Part shown: positions 22,368 to 29,155 of the stretch, in pieces
Layout: the number at the start of each line of letters is the position of its first letter
Position numbering within the stretch: the first letter of the stretch is position 1
Position numbers and translations under genes: made by a program
Notes under the pieces: generated by a model
What the model was told of the DNA's origin: nothing
The model's database searches: none
What the model saw: the letters and a program-made list of their open reading frames with translations, nothing else
DNA from: Bacteroidales bacterium UBA4912
GTDB taxonomy: Bacteria > Bacteroidota > Bacteroidia > Bacteroidales > Dysgonomonadaceae
Reading direction: 5' to 3'
NCBI GenBank assembly: GCA_002398875.1
Contig: DHCC01000018.1
Span: 1 to 29,155 of the forward strand
DNA: 29,155 bases

Positions 22368-22778
22368 ATGATTGAGCACGAAGGAATTATCGAAAAAATC
22401 AACGGGAATCAAATTACCGTTCGCATTATTCAGAAATCAGCATGCAGTTCATGCCATGCTAAAGGAGCGTGTATAGCTGCAGATTCAAAAGAAAAACTTG
22501 TTAATATTTCTGACAACACAGGACAGTTCTTCGAAAAAGAGAAAGTAATTATTGAAGGTAAAGAATCAATGGGTTACACCGCCATTCTCTGGGCATTCGT
22601 TGTTCCTCTTATAATATTGATTTCTATATTGGTATTATCTCTAAACTATTTACAACAAAGTGAAACTGAAGCAGCCTTAATCTCAATTATTGCCTTAGTA
22701 CCTTATTATTTTATCCTGTATCTATTTAGAAATAAAATGGCAAATTCGTTTAAATTCAGTATTAAAAAAACAAATTAA
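22368..22778 (+). CDS. RseC/RsxC-associated (SoxR-reducing system) family membrane protein
   Basis: This 136-residue protein has the RseC layout. A short N-terminal soluble part begins EHEGIIEKINGNQITVRI. It is followed by a cysteine motif C26-X2-C29-X5-C35, then two transmembrane helices (about 67-90 and 100-119) and a basic C-terminus. In E. coli, RseC takes part in SoxR reduction with the Rsx (Rnf) complex. As the first gene of an rnf operon here, four bases before rnfB, it is probably a redox-active assembly or accessory subunit. The cysteines could hold an Fe-S cluster or a disulfide; that is not known from sequence. The ATG at 22368 lies 49 bases after the candidate -7 box. Confidence 0.83.
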   Translation: MIEHEGIIEKINGNQITVRIIQKSACSSCHAKGACIAADSKEKLVNISDNTGQFFEKEKVIIEGKESMGYTAILWAFVVPLIILISILVLSLNYLQQSETEAALISIIALVPYYFILYLFRNKMANSFKFSIKKTN

Positions 22779-22782
22779 TAAT

Positions 22783-23652
22783 ATGAGTGTATTACTAACT
22801 GCCGTTGCAACTCTTGGAGCTATTGGCGCCGGAAGCGCTGCTATACTCTATATGGTAGGACAAAAATTCAAAGTAGAAGAGGATCCTCGCATACAGGAGG
22901 TTCAGGACTCTTTACCTGCCGCTAACTGTGGTGGTTGTGGATTTCCCGGTTGTGCTGCATTTGCAGCTGCATGCGTAAAAGCTGAGACTTTGGATGATCT
23001 CTACTGTCCCGTTGGGGGTCAGGCTACTATGGACCTTGTTGCGGGTATCCTTGGACAAAAAGCTCCTGTTACTGTAAAAAAAATTGCTGTAGTCAGATGC
23101 AGTGGTACATGCGAAAATCGACCACGTACAAACCTATATGACGGAGTATCAAACTGTACGATTGCATCTGCACTCTATGGAGGAGATACAGGATGTTCGT
23201 TTGGCTGTCTGGGTCTGGGCGATTGTGTTGATTCATGCACTTTCGATGCTATACACATTAATCCTGTCACAATGCTTCCTGAAGTTGTTGAGGATAAATG
23301 TACAGCTTGCGGAGCTTGTGTGAAAGCATGCCCAAAAGACATTATAGAACTAAGAAAGCAGGGTCCCAAATCACGCCGTATCTATGTAAGCTGCGTTAAT
23401 GAAGAAAAGGGAGGTGTAGCTAAAAAATCATGCGAAGTAGCATGTATTGGCTGTACAAAATGTCAGCAGGTTTGCCCGTTTGAAGCTATAACAATCGAAA
23501 ATAACCTTGCATACATCATAGATGACAAATGTCGTTTATGCCGAAAGTGTGTACCTGTTTGTCCTACAAATTCTATACTTGAGCTTAACTTCCCTCCAAA
23601 AAAAGATAAACCGGGAACACAAATAGAGGAAACAGCTACTATAAAAGCTTAA
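22783..23652 (+). CDS. rnfB: Rnf complex subunit RnfB (multi-cluster ferredoxin)
   Basis: RnfB takes electrons from reduced ferredoxin and passes them into the Rnf membrane complex. The 289-residue protein has an N-terminal membrane anchor (about 5-25). A four-Cys domain follows (C49, C52, C57, C75 in NCGGCGFPGC...YC). Then come several ferredoxin-like motifs: C138/C142/C148/C152, C173/C176/C179/C183, C221/C224/C227/C231 with C217 nearby, and C250/C253/C256/C260. This allows about five [4Fe-4S] clusters, more than the three expected in proteobacterial RnfB of about 190 residues. It resembles the long RnfB of Clostridia and Bacteroidales. It lies four bases after the RseC-like gene and 25 bases before rnfC. 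Confidence 0.94.
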   Translation: MSVLLTAVATLGAIGAGSAAILYMVGQKFKVEEDPRIQEVQDSLPAANCGGCGFPGCAAFAAACVKAETLDDLYCPVGGQATMDLVAGILGQKAPVTVKKIAVVRCSGTCENRPRTNLYDGVSNCTIASALYGGDTGCSFGCLGLGDCVDSCTFDAIHINPVTMLPEVVEDKCTACGACVKACPKDIIELRKQGPKSRRIYVSCVNEEKGGVAKKSCEVACIGCTKCQQVCPFEAITIENNLAYIIDDKCRLCRKCVPVCPTNSILELNFPPKKDKPGTQIEETATIKA

Positions 23653-23677
23653 TCTTAATCTGTAAGTAATAAACTTT

Positions 23678-25009
23678 ATGTTAAAAACATTCAGAATTGG
23701 CGGTATTCATCCTAAGGAGAACAAAATATCGGCAGGAAAATCGATACAAAACATTGAAATACCTGAACAGGTGATTATTCCGCTGTCTCAACACATAGGG
23801 GCTCCATGTCAGCCTATAGTGAAAAAAGGTGATAAAGTGAAGGTCGGTACTAAAATAGGCAAATCTGTCGGATATGTGTCTGCAAACATTCACTCTTCTG
23901 TCTCAGGAACTGTATTAAAAATAGATAAAGCACTTGACTCCAGCGGTTACAGGCGTGATGCCGTTTTCATTAAAACCGAAGGTGACGAATGGGATGAATC
24001 TATTGACAGAAGCAATAACATAAAAAGAGAGTTCGATCTATCTTCCGAAAAGATACTTAGCAAAATATCAGAAGCAGGTATAGTAGGTATGGGAGGGGCT
24101 ACTTTCCCAACCCACGTAAAGTTGACACCTCCTCCTGGAACAAAACCTGAAGTACTTATAATCAACGGAGTTGAATGCGAACCTTACCTTACTTCTGATC
24201 ATGCTTTAATGCTCGAAAAAACTGAAGAGATTCTGGTTGGCACAACAATAATAATGAAAGCATTAAAGGTTGACAGAGCAATAATTGGAATAGAGAACAA
24301 CAAGAAAGATGTTATATCACGCTTCAGGCAGTTGATAAAAAACTATCCCAATATTTCGGTTGAAGAGCTTAAAGTTCAATACCCACAGGGTGGTGAAAAA
24401 CAACTTATTGATGCTTTGATCCGAAGACAGGTACCTAGCGGAGCTCTACCGATTTCTGTTGGAGCTGTGGTTCAAAATGTTGGAAGTGTTTTCGCCATTT
24501 ATGAAGCTGTTCAAAAAAACAAGCCACTTTTTGAAAGAGTAGTTACCGTAACCGGTAAAGATGTGAAGCAACCAATGAATATTCTGGCAAGAGTTGGTAT
24601 CCCTTTAAATAATCTTATTGAAAAAACGGGAGGGCTACCTGAAACAACCGGGAAGATTGTAAGTGGCGGACCTATGATGGGCAAAGCGATTGCAAGTGTA
24701 GAAATCCCAGTTACCAAAGGCACTTCAGGAATTCTTATCATACCTACTCTGGAAGCTAAGCGAGAGGCAATGAGAGACTGTATACGCTGTTCAAAATGTA
24801 TCAGTGTGTGTCCGATGGGACTGAACCCTACACTCCTGATGAATCTAACAGAATTTGAGGTTTGGGATCGTGCAGAAACAAATCATATTACTGATTGTAT
24901 TGAATGCGGTTCATGCAGCTACATTTGTCCCTCACACCGACCGCTGCTTGATTACATCAAGTTAGGCAAAGGCAGGGTTAACACAATTATAAGAGCAAGA
25001 AAAAATTAA
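23678..25009 (+). CDS. rnfC: Rnf complex subunit RnfC (NADH-binding)
   Basis: This 443-residue peripheral subunit exchanges electrons with NAD(H). The N-terminal part has a barrel/sandwich domain (about 30-100). The nucleotide/FMN-binding segment GIVGMGGATFPTHVKL (134-149) is related to that of the complex I 51-kDa subunit, and is followed by NGVECEPYLTSDH and QYPQGGEKQLI. Near the C-terminus two [4Fe-4S] motifs are complete: C368-X2-C371-X2-C374-X3-C378 and C407-X2-C410-X2-C413-X3-C417. The protein lacks the long Ala/Lys-rich tail of enterobacterial RsxC. The gene lies 18 bases before rnfD. Confidence 0.95.
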   Translation: MLKTFRIGGIHPKENKISAGKSIQNIEIPEQVIIPLSQHIGAPCQPIVKKGDKVKVGTKIGKSVGYVSANIHSSVSGTVLKIDKALDSSGYRRDAVFIKTEGDEWDESIDRSNNIKREFDLSSEKILSKISEAGIVGMGGATFPTHVKLTPPPGTKPEVLIINGVECEPYLTSDHALMLEKTEEILVGTTIIMKALKVDRAIIGIENNKKDVISRFRQLIKNYPNISVEELKVQYPQGGEKQLIDALIRRQVPSGALPISVGAVVQNVGSVFAIYEAVQKNKPLFERVVTVTGKDVKQPMNILARVGIPLNNLIEKTGGLPETTGKIVSGGPMMGKAIASVEIPVTKGTSGILIIPTLEAKREAMRDCIRCSKCISVCPMGLNPTLLMNLTEFEVWDRAETNHITDCIECGSCSYICPSHRPLLDYIKLGKGRVNTIIRARKN

Positions 25010-25027
25010 AGCATATTTTATTAGTAT

Positions 25028-25993
25028 ATGGAAAACAAATTAATTGTCTCGCCATCACCACATGTGCATAGCGGTGACAGTATTGAAAAAAACATGTATC
25101 ATGTTCTTATTGCGCTAATTCCTGCGTTTTTAATAGCATTATACGTGTTCAGGCTTGATGCATTGGCAATTACAGTTTGCTCCGTTCTTTTTTGCGTTGG
25201 ATTCGAATATCTCATCGTAAAATATATAATGAAGAAACAACCGACTGTCTTTGACGGCTCAGCTATCATTACAGGAGTATTACTAGCGTTTAACGTACCC
25301 TCTAATCTTCCTATATGGATTCTGGCACTTGGATGTCTTTTTGCAATTGGAGTGGTTAAACTGTCATTTGGAGGACTTGGCAACAACATATTTAATCCCG
25401 CTATAGCAGGACGTATTTTCCTGTTGATCTCCTTCCCTGCACAGATGACTACCTGGCCGGTAACAGCAGTAGCAGAGGCAACCGATGCAGTAAGTTCTGC
25501 AACAGTTCTGGGTAATATTAAATATGCACCAGAGTTGCTGCCGTCTCTGCAAGAAATGTTCCTTGGTTTTGAGTCTGGATCAATAGGCGAGATGAGTGTT
25601 ATTGCAATATTACTGGGGCTAATTTATCTACTTTGGAAAAGAGTTATCACATGGCATATACCTATTTCGATATTGGCTACAGTAGCCATTTTTACGGGAA
25701 TTATATATATATTTAATCCAATCCCGTTATATAATCCGTTAATACACATTTTCTCAGGTGGCTTGATGTTGGGAGCTGTTTTTATGGCAACCGACTATGT
25801 AACATCACCTATGACAAAAAAGGGTATGATTATTTACGGATGCGGTATAGGATTTATTACAGTCGCAATAAGACTGTGGGGAGCATACCCCGAAGGTGTG
25901 TCATTTGCAATATTGTTAATGAACGCCTTTACACCTTTAATCAATAATTACACATCACCAAAAAGATTCGGGGAGGTAGTAAAAAATGGCTAA
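25028..25993 (+). CDS. rnfD: Rnf complex subunit RnfD (membrane flavoprotein)
   Basis: This 321-residue membrane protein, homologous to NqrB, has about ten hydrophobic helices. It begins with the usual VSPSPHVHSGDSIEKNMY segment and contains FDGSAIITGVLLAFNVP and FNPAIAGR. The likely site for covalent FMN is T159 in the sequence VSSAT, matching the SGAT motif of relatives. RnfD is part of the ion-translocating core. The 3' end overlaps the start of rnfG by eight bases, indicating translational coupling. Whether the complex here moves Na+ or H+ cannot be told from this sequence; the Na+-type OadGAB pump nearby makes Na+ plausible. Confidence 0.94.
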   Translation: MENKLIVSPSPHVHSGDSIEKNMYHVLIALIPAFLIALYVFRLDALAITVCSVLFCVGFEYLIVKYIMKKQPTVFDGSAIITGVLLAFNVPSNLPIWILALGCLFAIGVVKLSFGGLGNNIFNPAIAGRIFLLISFPAQMTTWPVTAVAEATDAVSSATVLGNIKYAPELLPSLQEMFLGFESGSIGEMSVIAILLGLIYLLWKRVITWHIPISILATVAIFTGIIYIFNPIPLYNPLIHIFSGGLMLGAVFMATDYVTSPMTKKGMIIYGCGIGFITVAIRLWGAYPEGVSFAILLMNAFTPLINNYTSPKRFGEVVKNG

Positions 25994-26663
25994 ATTAAAA
26001 TCAACTTTTAAGAATATGTTTCTTTCGCTTTCTATCATCTGTCTGACGGTAGCAGTACTACTTGCACAGGTGAATAAGCTAACTGCTGAACCAATAGCTG
26101 TTGCAAAAGCGATGAAACTACAAAATGCAATTGGAGATGTTGTTCCTGACTTTGATAATAATCCAATTGAAGAAGCTTATTTAATGCCTGACGGCAGAGG
26201 TGACTCACTGCTTGTTTACCCTGCTAAAAAAGGTGATGAGATTGTAGGCTACGCAATCAACAGTAATGCAGCAGGATTTGGTGGCAATATCCAGATTATG
26301 GTGGGTTTCGATATAGAAGATAAAGTTGTGAACTACGCCATTCTGCAGCATGCAGAAACACCCGGTCTGGGATCAAAAATGGATGTTTGGTTTAATGACA
26401 CAACAAAACCTTCTCAATCAATTATTGGAAGGAATCTTGCTGAAGGAGCTCTATCCGTTACAAATGATGGCGGCACAGTAGATGCCATTACTGCTTCAAC
26501 AATTACATCCAGAGCATTTTTAGATGCAGTTAACAAGGCTTATGCAGCGTATACTCAAAGCAATGAAGATGCAAATACCGGTGCTACAGAATCTGAAGCT
26601 GATGATGAAAATATTATAACGGAAGAAGATGAAATAACAGAGGAGGAAATTAGCAATGAATAA
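25986..26663 (+). CDS. rnfG: Rnf complex subunit RnfG (FMN-bearing), with acidic C-terminal tail
   Basis: This 225-residue protein has one N-terminal transmembrane helix (about 11-28) and a periplasmic FMN-binding domain. The flavin is expected on T172: VDAITASTITSRA aligns with the family motif DAISGATxSS, with the unusual T-A-S-T in place of S-G-A-T. The segment QHAETPGLGSKMD (121-133) is also typical. After about residue 190 comes a tail of some 35 residues dominated by Glu and Asp, which I do not know from the usual RnfG. The ATG overlaps the end of rnfD and is preceded by GGGGAGG, one of the few Shine-Dalgarno-like sites in the window. The 3' end overlaps rnfE by eight bases. Confidence 0.93.
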   Translation: MAKLKSTFKNMFLSLSIICLTVAVLLAQVNKLTAEPIAVAKAMKLQNAIGDVVPDFDNNPIEEAYLMPDGRGDSLLVYPAKKGDEIVGYAINSNAAGFGGNIQIMVGFDIEDKVVNYAILQHAETPGLGSKMDVWFNDTTKPSQSIIGRNLAEGALSVTNDGGTVDAITASTITSRAFLDAVNKAYAAYTQSNEDANTGATESEADDENIITEEDEITEEEISNE

Positions 26664-27255
26664 AAACTTAAAAGTACTGATTAACGGAGTAATAAAAGAG
26701 AACCCGATTTTCGTTTTACTGCTCGGGATGTGCCCTACTCTGGCAACAACAAGCTCCGCAATCAACGGGATGAGTATGGGACTTGCAACTATGTTTGTTT
26801 TAATATGCTCAAATGCAGTTATTTCAATGTTAAAGAACGTGATCCCGGATATGGTGAGAATTCCTGCTTTTATTGTGGTAATTGCAACATTTGTAACTGT
26901 TATAGAGATGCTTATGAATGCGTATGTACCTGCACTGGCAGAGAGTCTGGGGATATTCCTTCCACTTATAGTTGTAAACTGTATTGTTTTAGGTCGTGCT
27001 GAAGCTTTTGCTGCTAAAAACAGTGTGGTATCTTCAATTTTCGATGGTATAGGTATGGGATTAGGATTTACGCTATCACTTACTTTACTAGGATCGGTAA
27101 GAGAACTTTTAGGTACCGGCACAATCTTTTCAGTGAATATATATCCTGAAGAATATGGTTCACTTTTATTTATTCTTGCACCGGGTGCATTTATTGTTCT
27201 GGGATACCTGATATCGATATTTAATAATATTCAGAGTAAAAGACAAAACAACTAG
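26656..27255 (+). CDS. rnfE: Rnf complex subunit RnfE
   Basis: This 199-residue integral membrane protein, homologous to NqrD, has about six helices. It is paired with RnfA in an inverted arrangement in the membrane. The conserved cysteines expected to hold the intramembrane iron-sulfur centre are C26 in LLGMCPTLATTSSAINGM and C109 in PLIVVNCIVLGRAEAFA. The start lies inside the end of rnfG and follows GAGGAGG at a good distance, so translation is coupled and the start is well supported. It lies 12 bases before rnfA. Confidence 0.95.
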   Translation: MNKNLKVLINGVIKENPIFVLLLGMCPTLATTSSAINGMSMGLATMFVLICSNAVISMLKNVIPDMVRIPAFIVVIATFVTVIEMLMNAYVPALAESLGIFLPLIVVNCIVLGRAEAFAAKNSVVSSIFDGIGMGLGFTLSLTLLGSVRELLGTGTIFSVNIYPEEYGSLLFILAPGAFIVLGYLISIFNNIQSKRQNN

Positions 27256-27267
27256 TAATAAATCATT

Positions 27268-27852
27268 ATGGAACTAATAGGAATTATAATAGTAGCGATA
27301 TTTGTCAATAACGTTGTATTTTCGCAGTTTTTAGGAATATGCCCTTTTCTGGGTGTTTCCAAAAAAGTGGATACGGCAATTGGAATGGGTATTGCTGTGA
27401 TGTTTGTATTAACCATCTCAACTATAGTCACATATCTTTTACAAAAAGGTATACTTGAGCAATTTAATCTGGAATACCTGCAAACAATTACATTTATTCT
27501 GGTAATCGCTGCACTTGTACAGATGGTTGAAATTGTGTTGAAGAAGACCTCTCCTGCACTTTATGAGGCGCTGGGTGTTTACCTTCCGCTGATAACTACA
27601 AACTGTGTTATTCTGGGTGTGGCAATACTTGTTATTCAGAAAGAGTATAACTTGCTTGAATCAGTAATATATGCTGTTGCAACTGCAATAGGATATGCTC
27701 TTGCACTTATCATTTTCTCAAGCATACGCGAACAGCTTGCTTTAACAAAGTTGCCAAAATCAATGCAGGGCATTCCAATTGCACTTATTACAGCCGGCAT
27801 TATTGCAATGGCTTTTATGGGATTCTCTGGTATTGACCAAGTATTTAATTGA
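27268..27852 (+). CDS. rnfA: Rnf complex subunit RnfA
   Basis: This 194-residue membrane protein, homologous to NqrE, has about six helices. It begins ELIGIIIVAIFVNNVVFSQF and carries C25 in LGICPFLGVSKKVDTAIGMG and C113 in PLITTNCVILG. These match C26 and C109 of RnfE and should ligate the shared Fe-S centre between the two subunits. It closes the operon rseC-like, rnfB, C, D, G, E, A, the order I recall from Bacteroides and some Clostridia. A strong terminator follows 50 bases after the stop. Confidence 0.95.
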   Translation: MELIGIIIVAIFVNNVVFSQFLGICPFLGVSKKVDTAIGMGIAVMFVLTISTIVTYLLQKGILEQFNLEYLQTITFILVIAALVQMVEIVLKKTSPALYEALGVYLPLITTNCVILGVAILVIQKEYNLLESVIYAVATAIGYALALIIFSSIREQLALTKLPKSMQGIPIALITAGIIAMAFMGFSGIDQVFN

Positions 27853-27902
27853 TTAAGTGATAATTAATCAATTACAGTAATTTACTGAATTATAAATATT
27901 AT

Positions 27903-27941
27903 GTAGGAAGGAAGCTGAGATTTTCTTCCTACTTTTGTTTT
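27903..27941 (+). terminator. Rho-independent terminator of the rnf operon
   Basis: Arms GTAGGAAG/CTTCCTAC (27903-27910 and 27925-27932) extend inward by four weaker pairs and are followed by TTTTGTTTT. It sits 50 bases after the rnfA stop. Confidence 0.9.
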
Positions 27942-28097
27942 ATAACGTTTTGAATGATTAAGTATATCTCTTACAAATACAAAAAGACCTAATTATAAAT
28001 TCTGTTGTTTATTTAGACTCTATATTGTTAAACCATTTCTTTTTATTGAGGTCTTAGTGTTAAATAAATGATGTTCCACCCTTTAAAAACTACGGAT
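27942..28097 (+). promoter_or_regulatory. Leader and upstream region of the DUF6600-like gene
   Basis: This is AT-rich sequence without a gene. Separated arms AAGACCT (27984-27990) and AGGTCTT (28049-28055) could pair in the leader RNA. No exact -7 box is seen here; TATATTG (28021-28027) is the nearest. An in-frame ATG at 28068 precedes the chosen start at 28098. Confidence 0.3.
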
Positions 28098-29155
28098 ATG
28101 AAAGCTAAATTATTAAAACACCCGATCACTCTCACAATACTAGCTCTTTTATTGACATCATGTTTCGCAACAAGAGAAGTATACTCTCAGGGATATGATG
28201 AATATTACGAGGACGAGTATTATGACGATTACGATCGTGGCGGAGTAAACTTCAATGTTTTCTACAATGAGTTGAGACCTCACGGCAGATGGATCAACAA
28301 CGGACGATATGGTCGTATATGGATTCCTAATGTGGGTAGAGACTTTCATCCGTATGCAACAAACGGTTACTGGGTAATGACCGACTACGGTAACACCTGG
28401 GTATCTGACTATTCATGGGGATGGGCACCTTTCCACTACGGAAGATGGTATTATGACGACTATTACGGATGGGCATGGGTACCCGGATATGAGTGGGCAC
28501 CTGCCTGGGTAAGCTGGAGAAGCGGTGGAGGATACTACGGATGGGCACCTTTAGGCCCCGGCATTAACATCAACATCAATATAAACATACCGGGACGTTA
28601 CTGGACATTCCTGCCTGACAGATACATGTATCACCGTAATATGAGAAGATATTACAACAGATACAGTCCGGCAATTTACAACAGGACTACAATCATCAAC
28701 AATACTTACGTATATAATGACAACCGTTACTACAGTGGTCCTACAGCCAGAGAGTTTGAGCAGAATACAGGAAGAAGGGCAACTGTAAGAAGATTGGAAA
28801 GTACAAACAATCGCTCCGCAAGATCTACTCGGGTAAATAATAATGCTGTAAGCGTTTATCGTCCGGAAGCCGGAACAAGCAGAAGTAGTAACAGAAATGC
28901 AACGGTTACTCCAAATACAAGAAGTTCTTCCAGCAACAGGAATGCAACTGTAAGCCCTAACACAAGAAGCTCTACTAGCAACAGAAGCTCTACAGTAAGC
29001 CCAAGCACAAGAAGTTCTTCCAGCAACAGGAGCACTACTGTAAATCCAACCACAAGAAGTTCTTCCAGCAACAGGAGCACTACTGTAAATCCAAGCACAA
29101 GAAGTTCTTCCAGCAACAGAAGCTCTACTGTAAACCCAAGTACAAGAAATTCTTC
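28098..29155 (+). CDS. DUF6600-like lipoprotein with C-terminal tandem repeats (3' end missing)
   Basis: The frame is open to the window end; 352 codons are visible. The N-terminus is a lipoprotein signal peptide with a positively charged start, a hydrophobic stretch ITLTILALLL and a lipobox LTSC with C22. An acidic Tyr/Asp stretch follows (about 33-46). The globular part repeats W-G-W-A-P-like units (SWGWAPFHYGRW, YYGWAWVPGYEWAPAWVSW, YYGWAPLGPG) rich in Trp, Tyr and Gly, typical of the DUF6600 family in Bacteroidota. Its function is unknown to me; an envelope protein is inferred. From codon 265 a 15-residue, Ser/Thr/Asn/Arg-rich repeat begins, with five full copies and one cut by the window. 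An in-frame ATG at 28068 would add ten residues; I prefer 28098, which gives a normal-length signal peptide. Confidence 0.82.
   Translation, partial: MKAKLLKHPITLTILALLLTSCFATREVYSQGYDEYYEDEYYDDYDRGGVNFNVFYNELRPHGRWINNGRYGRIWIPNVGRDFHPYATNGYWVMTDYGNTWVSDYSWGWAPFHYGRWYYDDYYGWAWVPGYEWAPAWVSWRSGGGYYGWAPLGPGININININIPGRYWTFLPDRYMYHRNMRRYYNRYSPAIYNRTTIINNTYVYNDNRYYSGPTAREFEQNTGRRATVRRLESTNNRSARSTRVNNNAVSVYRPEAGTSRSSNRNATVTPNTRSSSSNRNATVSPNTRSSTSNRSSTVSPSTRSSSSNRSTTVNPTTRSSSSNRSTTVNPSTRSSSSNRSSTVNPSTRNS
28890..29155 (+). repeat. 45-bp in-frame tandem repeat, at least 5.9 copies
   Basis: Units start at 28890, 28935, 28980, 29025, 29070 and 29115, the last one cut by the window end. Each encodes a 15-residue unit of the form N-R-[NS]-[AST]-T-V-x-P-x-T-R-[SN]-S-[ST]-S. 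Later copies are closer to each other than the first ones are, suggesting recent expansion at the 3' side. Confidence 0.93.

Noticed and set aside
26520..27122. A 200-codon open frame on the - strand opposite rnfG and rnfE
   Set aside because: It lies wholly opposite well-supported Rnf genes, has no recognisable domain, and is Ile/Ser/Thr-rich as expected of the antisense of membrane protein genes.
27930..27937. TACTTTTG, an exact -7 box match, as promoter of the lipoprotein gene
   Set aside because: It is formed by the end of the rnf terminator stem and its T tract and has no -33 element, so it is probably coincidental.
28856..29116. A Leu/Val/Glu-rich open frame on the - strand with a regular repeat
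   Set aside because: It is the antisense reading of the 45-bp repeat in the lipoprotein gene; its regularity comes from that repeat.
1..29155. Horizontally acquired island, prophage or insertion sequence
   Set aside because: No transposase, integrase, tRNA-associated repeat or sharp change in base use is seen; all genes are core metabolism or translation.

Overview
The window looks like a stretch of core chromosome from a Bacteroidota bacterium, most likely an anaerobic member of Bacteroidales (a Dysgonomonadaceae-like genus is a guess). The signs are the gene families and their order (oadG-oadA-oadB; rseC-like-rnfBCDGEA; a short IorA next to PaaK; an EF-G paralog), start codons preceded by A-rich sequence with little Shine-Dalgarno, several exact matches to the Bacteroidetes -7 box TAnnTTTG, and a DUF6600-like lipoprotein at the right edge. 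I see no rRNA, tRNA, CRISPR array, transposase, integrase or phage gene.

Layout. 1-777: 3' end of pnp, followed by a strong terminator. 1151-6602 (+): iorA, iorB, paaK, a tandem-ACT protein and a class I aminotransferase, which together can link arylacetates, aryl-CoAs, arylpyruvates and aromatic amino acids. 10071-6683 (-): oadG-oadA-oadB, a biotin-dependent Na+-pumping decarboxylase. 13085-10413 (-): a SERCA/PMCA-type Ca2+ P-type ATPase. 13491-15647 (+): an EF-G paralog whose GTPase motifs are altered. 22073-15794 (-): aconitase, an NAD-type isocitrate dehydrogenase, citrate synthase and a second, NADP-type isocitrate dehydrogenase, i.e. the oxidative arm of the TCA cycle to 2-oxoglutarate. 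22368-27852 (+): an RseC-like protein and rnfB, C, D, G, E, A. 28098-29155 (+): a DUF6600-like lipoprotein cut by the window end inside a 45-bp tandem repeat.

How the genes fit together (inference). IorAB and PaaK exchange reduced ferredoxin and CoA thioesters. Rnf couples ferredoxin and NAD(H) to an ion gradient, and OadGAB makes a Na+ gradient from decarboxylation. The two isocitrate dehydrogenases can supply NADH or NADPH on the way to glutamate, which is also the amino donor for the aminotransferase.

The points I find most interesting are: the EF-G paralog, with Ser in place of the catalytic His of the G3 motif and a 16-bp CRP-geometry palindrome upstream; the adjacent isocitrate dehydrogenases with opposite cofactor signatures; the IorAB-PaaK-ACT-aminotransferase module, with four 11-bp-spaced direct repeats upstream; and an 89-nt nested inverted repeat before the aminotransferase. 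Most of the window is well-known metabolism, and I do not see a clearly new multi-gene system.
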